A stretch of DNA of 64,000 nucleotides from Desulfurivibrio sp044068625 (lineage in GTDB: Bacteria; Desulfobacterota; Desulfobulbia; Desulfobulbales; Desulfurivibrionaceae). Shown piece by piece: positions 8,438 through 18,267 of this stretch; position 1 is the stretch's first letter; each line of letters begins with the position of its first letter. Below the pieces are notes generated by a model. That model worked only from the letters and a program-made list of their open reading frames with translations. It did no database searches and had not been told where the DNA came from. A program made the position numbers and the translations under genes. The DNA lies in contig NZ_JBIPKH010000007.1 in assembly GCF_044068625.1 (NCBI RefSeq), positions 62,001 through 126,000 of the forward strand, in the 5' to 3' direction.

Positions 8438-11179
8438 ATGAGTTATCAACCGCAAACCGCCCAGCAAATATCCCCCTCCAGCCCCCCGGCCCGGGCCGGC
8501 AACAGGTTTAATCTCACCCGCTATTTTTCACTGATCTCCTTCGTTCTGGTTTTGCTGGCCGGGATCGTGCTGGGGGGATATTTCCACCATCTCGCCAGGG
8601 ATGCCGTGATCAGGGAGGCGGAAAGCAGCAATATCAGCCTGACCAAGATCGTGCGCAATGCCCTGTGGATCGATATCGCCGCCGCGCTGACCTCCGCCCC
8701 GGGCCGGGACCCGGCCGAGCTGCGGGCGGCCAACGCCCAGGCCGACCTGCTGACCAAAGTGGTCAACCTGACCCGAGACAGCGACGTCCTCAAGATCAAG
8801 GTTTACGATGGCCGAGGGATAGCGGTCTTCTCCTCGGAAACCGGCTAAACCGGCGAGGACGCCTCCGAAAAGCCGGGTTTTCTGGCCGCCATTGGCGGCG
8901 GGATCGCCAGCGACCTCAAGCATCGGGAGCGCTTCGTGGCCATCGACGGCGAACGAATGGCCATCGATTTCATCGCGACCTACGTCCCACTGCTCGATGA
9001 GCGGGGAAAGGTGATCGGGGTGTTTGAGATCTACCGGGATGTGACCCCGCTGCTCAAGCGGGTGCGGCTGACCTTCATCAAGGTGGCGGCGGTCACCTTC
9101 AGCGCCGCTCTGCTCCTCTACCTTCTCCAGTTACTGGTGGTTCACCGGGCCCAACGAATCCTCCGGGACCAGGCCCGGTCCCTGGAGGACAAGACGGCGA
9201 GCATCAAGGCCATCGTCGAGACGGCGGCGGACGGGATCATCACCACCGACCAGCAGGGCCGGATTCTCACCTTCAACCACGCCGCCGAAAACATTTTCGG
9301 CTACGCGGCCGCCGAAATCGTCGGCCGGAACGTCAAAGAGCTGATGCCCGAGCCCCATCAAGCCAGGCATGATCAATATATGCGCCGCCACCTGGAAGAT
9401 GGCGACACCAAGATTGTGGGGGGCCGAGCCGAGGTGACGGGCCGGCGCCGGGATGGCTCCACCTTTCCGCTCTCGCTGGCCATCAGCGAGATGACCATCG
9501 GCGCCGAGAAACATTTCACCGCCATCGGTCGGGACATTTCAGACCAGAAGGAAACGGAAGCGGCCCTGATCGCCTCCCGGGAAGCCGCCGAGAAGGCCAA
9601 TCGGGCCAAGGGGGATTTCCTGGCCAACATCTCCCATGAGATCCGCACCCCGATGAACGCCATCATCGGCCTCACCCACCTCTGCCTGAAAACCGAACTG
9701 ACCGCCAAACAGCGGGACTTTCTGCAAAAGGTGTATGACTCGGCTCAATCGCTCCTGCGAATGCTCAACGACGTTCTCGATTTTTCCAAGATCGAGGCCG
9801 GCAAGCTGGAAGTGGAAGCCGTTCCCTTCTCTCCGGCGGAGGTACTGGGACAGCTTGGCGCCATCGTGGAGGCCAAGATCGAGGCCAGGAAGCTGCGCTT
9901 CACCATTGCAACCGCCCCCGAAGTGCCGGCTCGGGTAATCGGCGACCCCCTGCGCTTAAGCCAGGTCCTGATCAACCTGGTGAGCAACGCGGTAAAATTC
10001 ACCCACCGGGGTGAAATCGCGGTGCAAACGGAAGTGGCCGAGGAGAGGGCACACGATCTCCTGCTGCGGTTCACCGTGCGCGACAGCGGCATCGGCATGA
10101 CCCCGGAACAGTGCGCCCTGGTCTTCCAGCCCTTCTGCCAGGCCGACACCTCCACCACTCGCAAATATGGCGGCACCGGGCTGGGCTTGGCCATCTGCCG
10201 GGAACTGGTGGAATTGATGGGCGGCGCCATCCGGGTGGAGAGCAGCCCTGGGGTGGGTTCAACTTTTATTTTTCTGATCCAGGTGGGCAGGGTCGATCCG
10301 GAATCGGCCGATTCCCGGCCCGGTCCGGCGGCCGCTCAAGGGGAGAATCGTCTCAGGGGGTCCCGGCTGTTGCTGGCCGAAGACGATGCCGTCAACCGCC
10401 AGGTGGCCCAGGAGTTGCTGGCCGATCTGGGCATCCACCTCACCGTGGTGGAAAACGGGGCCCAGGCCCTGGCCCGCCTGAACCATGAGGAGTTCGACGG
10501 GGTGCTACTGGATCTGCAGATGCCGGTAATGGACGGGATTACCACCGCCGGCAAGATCCGCGCCCAGGCCAGATTCAAAACCCTGCCGCTCATCGCCATC
10601 ACCGCCAACGCCATGGCCTGCGACCGGGAAAAGTGCCGGGCGGCCGGCATCAACGACCATATCGACAAGCCCATCAACCCGCACAAGATGCTGACCACCC
10701 TGGTCAGATGGATCGTCCCGGCCCACCGGCCCCACCAGCCGGAACCAGCTCCCACCACCGCAGGTATCGGTCGGCAATCGGCGGATTTGGGGGAGCTGCC
10801 CGAACTGCCCGGCCTCCAGGTTCGGGAAGCGCTCCGCAGGCTCAACGGCAATATCAATCTCTATTACCTGGTGTTGCGAGAGTTCAAGCGCGACCACAGC
10901 CAGATGGTCACCGATCTGCGAGCCGCCCTGACGGCGGGCGACAAGCGGCAGGCGGCCATTCTGGCCCACACCTTGAAGGGTTTGAGCGGAACCATCGGCG
11001 CCCAGGCCCTGGCGGCCATGGCCGAAAATCTGGAGCAGCGGATCAGCGGGGTCCAGAGCGACGACCTGGAATCCCTGCTCACGGCCCTGGAGCAGGGGCT
11101 GGCCGAAGTAATCCAGACCATCACCCCCATCCTGGACCGCCGGCAACATGGCGGCGCAAAGACCTGGCAGAAAACATGA
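8438..11179 (+). pseudogene. Hybrid sensor histidine kinase interrupted by an in-frame TAA
   Basis: The coding frame runs from ATG 8438 to a TGA at 11179 but contains one TAA at 8846-8848 (codon 137). The same frame continues immediately as TGEDASEKPGF, and homology-like sequence is unbroken. Part one holds a membrane helix (residues about 30-50) and the start of a periplasmic sensor. Part two, with a possible restart at ATG 8936, holds the rest of the sensor, a second helix, a PAS domain, HisKA (SHEIRTPMN), HATPase_c (DSGIGM, GGTGLGL), a receiver (LLLAEDD, LLDLQMPVMDG) and an HPt domain (HTLKGLSG). The intact protein would be 913 residues. This could be a true nonsense mutation, two working polypeptides, or a sequencing error. 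The downstream response regulator overlaps by ATGA. Confidence 0.85.
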
Positions 11180-12231
11180 ACGACGAGACCTCAAAAACGA
11201 TTCTGGTGGTGGACGACACCCAAATCAACATCATGATCCTGCAGGGAATTCTGGAGGAATTCTACAGGGTACAAGGAGCCACCAGCGGCCGGCAGGCCCT
11301 CAGAGCCGCCCTCTCCTCTCCCCCGCCCGACCTGATCCTGCTGGATGTGATGATGCCGGAGATGGATGGCTACGAGGTCTGCCGCCGGCTCAAGGCCGAT
11401 GAAAAAACCAAGGATATCCCCATCATTTTCGTCACCTCCAGATCCGGGGAGGAGGACGAAGCCCTGGGCTTTGCCCTGGGGGCCGCCGACTATATCACCA
11501 AGCCGATCAGCGCCCCCATCGTTCTGGCCAGGGTCAAGACCCACCTGGAGATGTATGACCGCCGCCGCCACCTGGAGTCGCTGGTTCAGGACCAGACCCG
11601 GCATCTGCTGGCCAAGTCAGAGGAGCTGCAACAGACCCGCCTGGAGATCATCCGCTGCCTGGGCCGAGCCGCCGAGTATCGGGACAACGAAACGGGAATG
11701 CACGTGATCCGGATGAGCTTCTACACCGGGATGTTGGCCAGGAGGGCGGGGTTGACCGAGGCCGAGGCCGACCTGATCATGCACGCCTCCATGATGCACG
11801 ATGTGGGTAAAATCGGGATCAGCGACCTGATCCTGCTCAAACCCGGCAAGCTGACCTTCGAGGAGTTTGAGGTCATCAAGAAACACCCCCAGATCGGGGC
11901 GGAGATCATCGGCGACCATGAGTTCGAACTGCTCAAGCTCTCCAAAGCCATCGCCTTGACCCATCATGAAAAATGGAACGGCCGGGGCTACCCCTACGGC
12001 CTGGCCGGCGCGGAGATCCCCCTGGCCGGCCGGATCACCTCGGTGGCCGACATTTTTGACGCCCTGACTTCGACCCGCCCCTACAAAGGCGCCTGGACGG
12101 TGGATGAGGCCCTGGCTCTGATCAGCAAAGAGGCTGGCCAGGCCCTGGATCCCCGCCTGGTCCCCCTCTTCCTCGACCTCCGGTCGGAGGTGGAAAAGAT
12201 CATGGGCGCCTTCGCCGACGAAACCCCGTAG
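11176..12231 (+). CDS. Response regulator with HD-GYP phosphodiesterase output
   Basis: The product is 351 residues from ATG 11176, which overlaps the kinase stop as ATGA, so the two are translationally coupled. Residues 8-125 are a CheY-like receiver with the acidic pocket VVDD, phospho-acceptor Asp in LILLDVMMPEMDG and Lys in ITKPI. A helical linker leads to an HD-GYP domain (about residues 160-345) with HDVGKIGI and HHEKWNGRGYP both intact. Such proteins hydrolyse cyclic di-GMP when phosphorylated, which lowers biofilm and raises motility-type outputs. Its partner is most likely the broken kinase upstream. It ends 10 bp from the convergent second kinase. Confidence 0.92.
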   Translation: MNDETSKTILVVDDTQINIMILQGILEEFYRVQGATSGRQALRAALSSPPPDLILLDVMMPEMDGYEVCRRLKADEKTKDIPIIFVTSRSGEEDEALGFALGAADYITKPISAPIVLARVKTHLEMYDRRRHLESLVQDQTRHLLAKSEELQQTRLEIIRCLGRAAEYRDNETGMHVIRMSFYTGMLARRAGLTEAEADLIMHASMMHDVGKIGISDLILLKPGKLTFEEFEVIKKHPQIGAEIIGDHEFELLKLSKAIALTHHEKWNGRGYPYGLAGAEIPLAGRITSVADIFDALTSTRPYKGAWTVDEALALISKEAGQALDPRLVPLFLDLRSEVEKIMGAFADETP

Positions 12232-12241
12232 CCTCGCCGGG

Positions 12242-14311
12242 TCAACCCTCCCCGTCGGAATCGGAACCGACCAGGGCCCCCAGGGCCGGCAGGAGCCCTT
12301 CGACCAGGCGGCACACCCGATCAAGCTCCTCTCCGGCCATGCCGGGGCCGGACAAAGCCTGCTCCAGAGCGGCACAGGCCGCGGCGAGATCCCGGGCCCC
12401 GATGTAGGCCGCGGCGGACTTCAGGGAGTGGACCTTAATCTGCAGGGTCTCACCATCACCGGCCCGAGCCAGCCGGCGCAAGCAGTCGCCGACCTGGGCA
12501 AACTCCCGGGCGAAACTGAGCACCAGTTTGCGATAGAGGGGCCGGTTATAATCCAGATCATCCAGGGCGCCGTCAACATCCAGGGCCAACTCCCGCAGGG
12601 CCGGCAGCAGCTGATCCCCTTGCACCGCCGCCGGGGGGGGATAATCCGGTGCCGGACCTCCCCTCCAGTCTGGAAGCAGCCAGCTTTGCAGCAAAGCGTA
12701 AAGGCTCTCGGCCCTGAGCGGTTTGGTCAGGTGGGCATTCATTCCCACGGCCAGGCCTTTTAGCCGATCTTCCTCCATGGCCTGGGCGGTCAGGGCGATG
12801 ATCGGCAACCCTTCGCGCTCCGGGAGCCGGCGGATCGCCGCCGTGGCGGCCAGGCCGTCCAGGCCGGGCATCCGCAGATCCATCAGCACCAGATCATAAG
12901 GGCGGCTCCGTACCCGCTCCACGGCCTGATAACCATCGGCGGCATGATCCACTTTCGCTCCGGTTTTGGCCAAGAAGGCCAGGGCCACCTGGCGGTTGAC
13001 GGCATCATCCTCCGCCAGCAGCAGCCGGAAGCCGGAAAGATCAGGCACCGCCCCTCCCCGGAGCGGTGGCGCCGGCTCCGGGCACTCCCGGGGGTTGACC
13101 TTCACCGGCAAGCGCAAGACAAAGCTGAAGGTGGCTCCGTGGCCTAGCCGGCTTTCAACCTGAATCCGCCCCCCCATCAGCCCAACCAACTGGGCGCTGA
13201 TCGCCAGTCCCAGCCCGGTGCCACCGAATCTACGGGCAATGGAGGCGTCCAGCTGGGAAAAGGCGTTAAACAGCTCCTCCTGTTGGGTCGCCGGAATCCC
13301 GATACCGGTATCGGCCACCGAGAACCCCAGGACCACCTCAGCGGCGGTACTCTCCAGCAGCTTGACCGCCAGCACCACCCGCCCCCGGTTGGTGAACTTA
13401 ACACTGTTACCCAGCAGGTTGACCAGGACCTGCTGCAGCCGCAGAGGGTCACCGGTCAGCCAGGTGGGCAGCTCCGGAGCGGCATCCAGGATCAGCTCCA
13501 GCCCTTTGCGCCAGGCCTCGGGCTGACAGAGCGCCAAGCTGCGCCCCAGCACCTCCTCCAGCGCGAAAGGGGTTTGTTCCAGGGCCAGCCGCCCGGCTTC
13601 ACTTTTGGAATAATCAAGAATATCGTTGATAAGCGCGAGCAAGGTTTCGCCCGAAGCGCGGATCTGCTCCAGATAATCCCGCTGCCGATCTTCAAGACCG
13701 CTCTCCAGCACCAGGCCGCTTAAGCCGATCACCGCGTTGAGCGGGGTGCGCAACTCATGGCTCATGTTGGCCAGAAAACGGCTTTTGGCCTCGCTGGCCG
13801 CTTCCGCCTGCTCCTTGGCCGCCGCCAGTTCGGCGGTCCGCTCCCGCACCTTGCGCTCCAGCTCCAGATTCAACTGCTCATACTGCTCATTAAGCAACTC
13901 GGCCCGCTCCATGGCCTCAACCATGCGGCTCTCCGTCTGCTTTAGATCCTTAATGTTGCGGGCCACTCCGGCGATATACTCAACCCGGCCGTCGGCCTCC
14001 ACCAGGGGCACCAGCATGGTGTACCAGTAATCATCACCCAAGCCCGGCTCCTCGTAGGTCATGGGTTGCCGGGTGGCGACACAGCGAGCGTAACGGGCCT
14101 GGATGGCCGCATACATTTCCGGGGGCAGGAGCTCGTCAAAGGGGCGGCTCAGGTCCACGCCGGGGGGGAATGCCCGCCGCTGCACGGGATTGTAGGCCGC
14201 CAGCCAGTAGCGGCCCCCCCGGACCCGGACGATGAACATCGAGTCAGGTGAGTGCCGCCAAAGCAGATGCAAGCTCTGCTCCAAGGGGGGATGGGGGTTA
14301 CGCTTGGCCAC
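12242..14311 (-). CDS. Soluble hybrid histidine kinase (PAS-HisKA-HATPase-REC-HPt)
   Basis: The 689-residue protein has no membrane helix. Domains in order: a PAS-like sensor (about 15-130), a coiled coil (130-185), HisKA with SHELRTPLN near residue 190, and HATPase_c with DTGIGIP and GGTGLGL around 340-380. Then comes a receiver (about 445-560: LLLAEDD, LVLMDLRMPGLDG, LTKPL) and an HPt domain with HSLKSAAAYIG near 640. It can therefore run a complete His-Asp-His relay. The gene overlaps the upstream HD-GYP gene by 14 bp, so the two form a unit. It is convergent with the first kinase module. The signal is unknown. Confidence 0.92.
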   Translation of the reverse strand: MAKRNPHPPLEQSLHLLWRHSPDSMFIVRVRGGRYWLAAYNPVQRRAFPPGVDLSRPFDELLPPEMYAAIQARYARCVATRQPMTYEEPGLGDDYWYTMLVPLVEADGRVEYIAGVARNIKDLKQTESRMVEAMERAELLNEQYEQLNLELERKVRERTAELAAAKEQAEAASEAKSRFLANMSHELRTPLNAVIGLSGLVLESGLEDRQRDYLEQIRASGETLLALINDILDYSKSEAGRLALEQTPFALEEVLGRSLALCQPEAWRKGLELILDAAPELPTWLTGDPLRLQQVLVNLLGNSVKFTNRGRVVLAVKLLESTAAEVVLGFSVADTGIGIPATQQEELFNAFSQLDASIARRFGGTGLGLAISAQLVGLMGGRIQVESRLGHGATFSFVLRLPVKVNPRECPEPAPPLRGGAVPDLSGFRLLLAEDDAVNRQVALAFLAKTGAKVDHAADGYQAVERVRSRPYDLVLMDLRMPGLDGLAATAAIRRLPEREGLPIIALTAQAMEEDRLKGLAVGMNAHLTKPLRAESLYALLQSWLLPDWRGGPAPDYPPPAAVQGDQLLPALRELALDVDGALDDLDYNRPLYRKLVLSFAREFAQVGDCLRRLARAGDGETLQIKVHSLKSAAAYIGARDLAAACAALEQALSGPGMAGEELDRVCRLVEGLLPALGALVGSDSDGEG

Positions 14312-15635
14312 GGGAGCTCACCGGACAACGGTCGCCAACTTCCGAGCTGCCGGCGAGGAGCCGGCACTCCTCCAGAAAACGCAGATGGGCTTGATCGGCG
14401 GCCAGTTGGGCTTCATGGCGCCGGTCGTTGATTTCGCTGATATTTTCATGGACCAGGCCGACAAAATCCCGGTCAAGCCGGTGATACTCCACCATATCCC
14501 GCATGATTCGCTCGGTGCCGGCGGCGCTGATACCGCAACGATAAGGCCGATCCTCCATCAGGGCGGTGAAGGTATCGGCCACCGCCAGAATCCGAGCGCC
14601 CTGGGGAATCTCCTCCCCCTTCATGCGAAAGGGATAACCGCTGCCATCCAACCGTTCGTGGTGCAGCGAACCCCACTGGCCGATATCCTCGAAGCCCGGG
14701 ATTGGGCGCAGAATCTCCCCGGTGTAATAGGGATGCTTATAAATAATGGCTAAATCCCCACTGGCCAGCCCCTGCCGTTTTTCCAGGATTTCGGCGGGCA
14801 CCACCAGCTTGCCGATATCATGCAACCAGCCGGCAATCATGATCCGATCGGGATCAGCTGGCATAAAGCCGCTGCGAGCGGCCAGGGCCGAGGCCACGGC
14901 GGCCACCCCGCTGGAGTGGGTGGCGGTGAACCGGCTCCGGAAGTCGATCAGGCGCCGGAACATCTCCGCCAGGGCCAGCAGCTGGCCGCGGTCAAACTCC
15001 AAGGCGGCCAGGGGAAAACGCTGTTCCAGAATGGCGCCCACCCCGGGCGAGGTCAAATCAAGCCAGAAAGCTTCCCGCCCGGCCAGCTCCAGGAAGGCCT
15101 CAACCTGGTCGGGGGCGAACATCTCCCCGGACCCGGCCTTGATCCTGGCAACAATTTCCCTTTGCTGGGCCAGAATCTCCCGGGTCGGATCAATTTGTAC
15201 CGCGACCCGGTCGGCCAGATGGATGATATGGCTGAGCCGGGGCACCTCCTCCCCCTCCTCCGCGCCCCCCCGGCCATGTTGCCAGTAGAGGTGATGGAAA
15301 CGGACGATCCGGGCCAGCTCGGCAAAGGGCGCAAATCCCGCCAGCAGCGAAGCCCCCGGCAGGGTGTGACGCGCGGGGGTTGCCACTTCAAATTCAAAGG
15401 CCTCCAGGCGGGTACCCACCGTCAGCCCCCCGATATCGTGGACGGCGGCGGCCAGAATCAGTCGCCGCAACTCTTCCTGATTCAGACCCAGGTTACTGCC
15501 CAGGGCGGCGGCGACAAAGGCAACCCGCCGATGATGGTTGACCAGGACCGGACTCACCAGGTCGGTGGCGGCGGCGATGCCGGCGAGCAGGGGATAAAGC
15601 TCGACGCGGGTCTTGACAGCTGTTTCAGATGGCAT
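14298..15635 (-). CDS. Tandem HD / HD-GYP domain protein
   Basis: This 445-residue protein contains two HD-type modules. The first (about 20-190) has HDIGG and HHLY but no GYP motif. The second (about 230-400) has HDIGKLVVP and HHERLDGSGYPF, a full HD-GYP signature for cyclic di-GMP hydrolysis. There is no receiver domain, so it may act under the partner kinase, whose gene overlaps its 3' end, through protein contact. The start at ATG 15635 is a choice: no convincing ribosome site is seen and the frame stays open 72 bp upstream. Two HD modules in one chain is less common than one. Confidence 0.85.
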   Translation of the reverse strand: MPSETAVKTRVELYPLLAGIAAATDLVSPVLVNHHRRVAFVAAALGSNLGLNQEELRRLILAAAVHDIGGLTVGTRLEAFEFEVATPARHTLPGASLLAGFAPFAELARIVRFHHLYWQHGRGGAEEGEEVPRLSHIIHLADRVAVQIDPTREILAQQREIVARIKAGSGEMFAPDQVEAFLELAGREAFWLDLTSPGVGAILEQRFPLAALEFDRGQLLALAEMFRRLIDFRSRFTATHSSGVAAVASALAARSGFMPADPDRIMIAGWLHDIGKLVVPAEILEKRQGLASGDLAIIYKHPYYTGEILRPIPGFEDIGQWGSLHHERLDGSGYPFRMKGEEIPQGARILAVADTFTALMEDRPYRCGISAAGTERIMRDMVEYHRLDRDFVGLVHENISEINDRRHEAQLAADQAHLRFLEECRLLAGSSEVGDRCPVSSRGQA

Positions 15636-15679
15636 GCTGGTTTTCCGATTTTGACCTGAAAGATGAAGATTGAACTGCC

Positions 15680-16585
15680 CTACCCCGCAAATCGCACCAA
15701 GGGCCATCTGCGCCCGGCTGGACGCAAATAGTGTTCATCGGGATAACCCAGGGCGATCACCGCGTGGATCCGCTCCTCGGGGGGGATTCCCCAATCCTGC
15801 TGGATGGCTCGCTCCCGCCGCATCGCCTCCACCGCGAAACCGATGAGACAGGAGCCCAACCCCACGGCATGGGCCGCCAACAGGATATTCTGGCTGGCCA
15901 GCAGCGCATCCTCGGCCGGACAGCTGGCTTCCGGCCGGCTGCCCACCAGGATGGCGGCCGGGGCCCCGTGGAAAAGCAGATCCACCCCCTCTTCCCGCCA
16001 GACCCGCAAGGCTTTGGCGGTGGTCCGGGCGTAACGGCGGTGATAACGGCCCAAAGCGTCGCCACCCAGCAGCCGGGAATAGAGCCTGGCCAGGGGATTG
16101 GCCGCCAGCCGGTTGAGCTTCCCGAAGAAAAGTCCAACCCGGTCGCCCAGGGCAATCACCTGCTCCCGCCGCTCCAGAACGGTAAAAGTCCACTGCTGGC
16201 TGTTGGTCCCCGAAGGCGCGGTAATTCCGGCCCGGACCAGATCGGTCAGCAGGGCCCTGGCCACCGGCCGCAGCCGGTAATTGCGGCAGGAGCGGCGGGA
16301 GCGCATCAGCTGCACCAACAGGGCCGGATCATACTCGCCCGGGGCCAAAGCCTTGGGCTCGACCCGCAAAGTCTCGAACCGAACGGCCTCGTCGGCCAGG
16401 GCCCGGACCTGAATGGCGCCGACGGGACAGACCGCGGCGCAATGGCCGCAAGCCAGCGAGCGGCTGCCGCTGACCACCGCCTTGCCATCCCGCAAACTGA
16501 GGGTATCGGCGGGGCAGACCCGCACGCAGAGTCCGCAGCCGGTACAGCGCTCGCCATCGATAACGGTGGTCACTTCCCGATTCAT
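15680..16585 (-). CDS. Ferredoxin-nitroreductase fusion protein
   Basis: The 301-residue protein joins a 2x[4Fe-4S] ferredoxin domain to a nitroreductase (FMN) domain. The clusters are CTGCGLCVRVCP (residues about 14-25) and CGHCAAVCP (about 47-55). The nitroreductase part starts at about residue 85 with MRSRRSCRNY and includes TAPSGTNSQQWTF and GLGSCLIGF. It probably moves electrons from ferredoxin-level donors to an unknown substrate in the cytoplasm. It follows the small diheme cytochrome gene by 15 bp and is likely co-transcribed with it and the flavocytochrome-like reductase. The natural acceptor cannot be inferred. Confidence 0.88.
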   Translation of the reverse strand: MNREVTTVIDGERCTGCGLCVRVCPADTLSLRDGKAVVSGSRSLACGHCAAVCPVGAIQVRALADEAVRFETLRVEPKALAPGEYDPALLVQLMRSRRSCRNYRLRPVARALLTDLVRAGITAPSGTNSQQWTFTVLERREQVIALGDRVGLFFGKLNRLAANPLARLYSRLLGGDALGRYHRRYARTTAKALRVWREEGVDLLFHGAPAAILVGSRPEASCPAEDALLASQNILLAAHAVGLGSCLIGFAVEAMRRERAIQQDWGIPPEERIHAVIALGYPDEHYLRPAGRRWPLVRFAG

Positions 16586-16600
16586 CTCTTTTCGTCCTTG

Positions 16601-16867
16601 CTAGCTGCCGGCATGGCACTTAAGGCAACTTTCATCGCTCCACCCGGTATGTTTCTGCGGATAAGGCACCACCCCAGCAAGGCCGTGGCAGCGGCGGCAC
16701 TCCCCCATCCCCTCCATGGGATGGGGAACCGGCCTGGCCGCCCCCGCCACCGATGACTCCTGCCGCCGCAGCAGCTCCGGGGATTGCAGGAGGGCGAAGG
16801 CCACGCTGGCCAAAAGGATCAGCACCCCCACCGTAATCGCCAACTGGGTGGAATAGAACTCTCTCAC
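16601..16867 (-). CDS. Small membrane-anchored diheme cytochrome c
   Basis: The product is 88 residues, starting with GTG 16867 behind a strong GGGGGGAGAGG ribosome site. One N-terminal membrane helix (about residues 9-28) is followed by a short periplasmic part with CRRCH (about 57-61) and CLKCH (about 82-86). It is likely a periplasm-facing electron shuttle working with the membrane reductase encoded 42 bp upstream. The protein resembles no named cytochrome that I can identify. Confidence 0.8.
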   Translation of the reverse strand: MREFYSTQLAITVGVLILLASVAFALLQSPELLRRQESSVAGAARPVPHPMEGMGECRRCHGLAGVVPYPQKHTGWSDESCLKCHAGS

Positions 16868-16909
16868 GCCACCTCTCCCCCCGCTTCAGCGCCTTGAGCA
16901 AGCGACCGC

Positions 16910-18226
16910 TCAGACAAAGTTGAAGCTCTCCGAGTTAATTTTGTGCGCCGGCAACCCCAGCCTGGCCACGGCCCGCCGCATCCCTTGCTGCATCGGCCCG
17001 GGACCGCAGATGAAATATTCAAGATCCATCCGATTTTCAGGCAGGTGGCGCCCCATCAGCTCGGCGGTAATCAGGCCCCGCTCCCCGGTCCACTGGGATG
17101 GTGGCTCCTCCAGGACATGAACCAGTTCCAGCCGCAACCGCTGCTTGAGATCCTCCAGCTCATCGCGGAAGGTTACATCTTCCCATCTTTTGCTGCCATA
17201 GAGCAACAGCACCGGCCGCCGATCGTGCCGGTCCGCCATGGTCCGGAGAATGCTCATGATCGGGGTGATTCCCACCCCGCCGGCGATAAAGCAAAAACCG
17301 GGGGCCGAATGGCCGTCGATGGTAAAGGAACCATAGGGGCCGTCAAGATAGGCCCGGGTGCCCACGGCGGTACTTCCGATCTTGGCGGTAAAATCGCCCA
17401 GCTCCTTGATGGTCAGGCTGACCCCTCCCGACTCCATGGCGCTGGAGGCAAAGGAAAAAGGGTGTTCGCGGATGGTGAACGGGGTTTTGCCCAGGGTCAG
17501 CCAGGCGAACTGGCCCGCCTGGAAATCGATGCCGGCATGGCCCAGGGGGCGCAGGCGCAAGGTCCAGGAACGCCCCTGCTCCGGCACCACCTCCTCGACG
17601 GTGTAGGGGCGTTTGAGCAGCAGAAAGGGATTGACGACCCGGACATGGAGCAGGGCCAGCAGCCAGGCGGCGCCCATGAGCATCCAGAGGCCCCGCTTGA
17701 TCGAGCTGCCGGTGTAGTAATCCACCCCCATGATATGGACCACGCCCAGAACCACGGCGGCCACCGAGAGATAGCCGTGGAGAGCCCGCCAGGCCTCATA
17801 GCTCAAGCCCAGCTTGAGGCGAAACAGCGAAGTGACGATGACCACGACAAAGGCCAGAAACCCGATCACCCCGGTGACCATCCAGGCCGGCGCCGCTGTC
17901 GGATGCAGAAGCAGGAGCAGCTCGGGGCTGGCCAGCAGCAACAACCCGACATGGAGCGCCAGGAAAACAAAGGCGATCAGCGAGATCTGGCGATGAAAAT
18001 GATAGACCACGTCGATTCCGTAGGGAGCGGTGAAGCTGCGGAAGCGGCCGGTGAGGAAAAACTGCAGCCCCATCATCGACAGCCCGGCAAACCCGATACC
18101 CACCGCGAACTCCCGCCAGAAGCCCCGCCCCGGCGGCGGCGCCACCAGCATGGCCAGCAGAGGAGCGACGGCGACGATAAAATAGAGCCCGATCCAGAAA
18201 CCGCTCCGAAAATGCTGCATGGTCAT
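16910..18226 (-). CDS. Ferric reductase-like transmembrane protein with FAD/NAD(P)-binding domain
   Basis: The 438-residue protein has an N-terminal block of about six helices (residues 8-205). It carries paired histidines in HFHRQISL, FLALHVGLL, RALHGYLS and GVVHIMGV that would ligate two b hemes, as in ferric reductases and NADPH oxidases. Residues 215-438 form a ferredoxin-NADP reductase-like module with the FAD motif REHPFSFAS, the nucleotide loop AGGVGITPIMS and the terminal CGPGPMQ. It could carry electrons from cytosolic NAD(P)H across the membrane to the diheme cytochrome encoded downstream, or catalyse metal reduction. Direction and substrate are inference. Confidence 0.85.
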   Translation of the reverse strand: MTMQHFRSGFWIGLYFIVAVAPLLAMLVAPPPGRGFWREFAVGIGFAGLSMMGLQFFLTGRFRSFTAPYGIDVVYHFHRQISLIAFVFLALHVGLLLLASPELLLLLHPTAAPAWMVTGVIGFLAFVVVIVTSLFRLKLGLSYEAWRALHGYLSVAAVVLGVVHIMGVDYYTGSSIKRGLWMLMGAAWLLALLHVRVVNPFLLLKRPYTVEEVVPEQGRSWTLRLRPLGHAGIDFQAGQFAWLTLGKTPFTIREHPFSFASSAMESGGVSLTIKELGDFTAKIGSTAVGTRAYLDGPYGSFTIDGHSAPGFCFIAGGVGITPIMSILRTMADRHDRRPVLLLYGSKRWEDVTFRDELEDLKQRLRLELVHVLEEPPSQWTGERGLITAELMGRHLPENRMDLEYFICGPGPMQQGMRRAVARLGLPAHKINSESFNFV

Positions 18227-18267
18227 CGGTCCGGCCCCCTTGCCTCTTTATTTGGCCACACGGGGGT

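Noticed and set aside
8846..8848. Recoding of the stop as selenocysteine or pyrrolysine
   Set aside because: The codon is TAA, not TGA or TAG, so neither known recoding applies.
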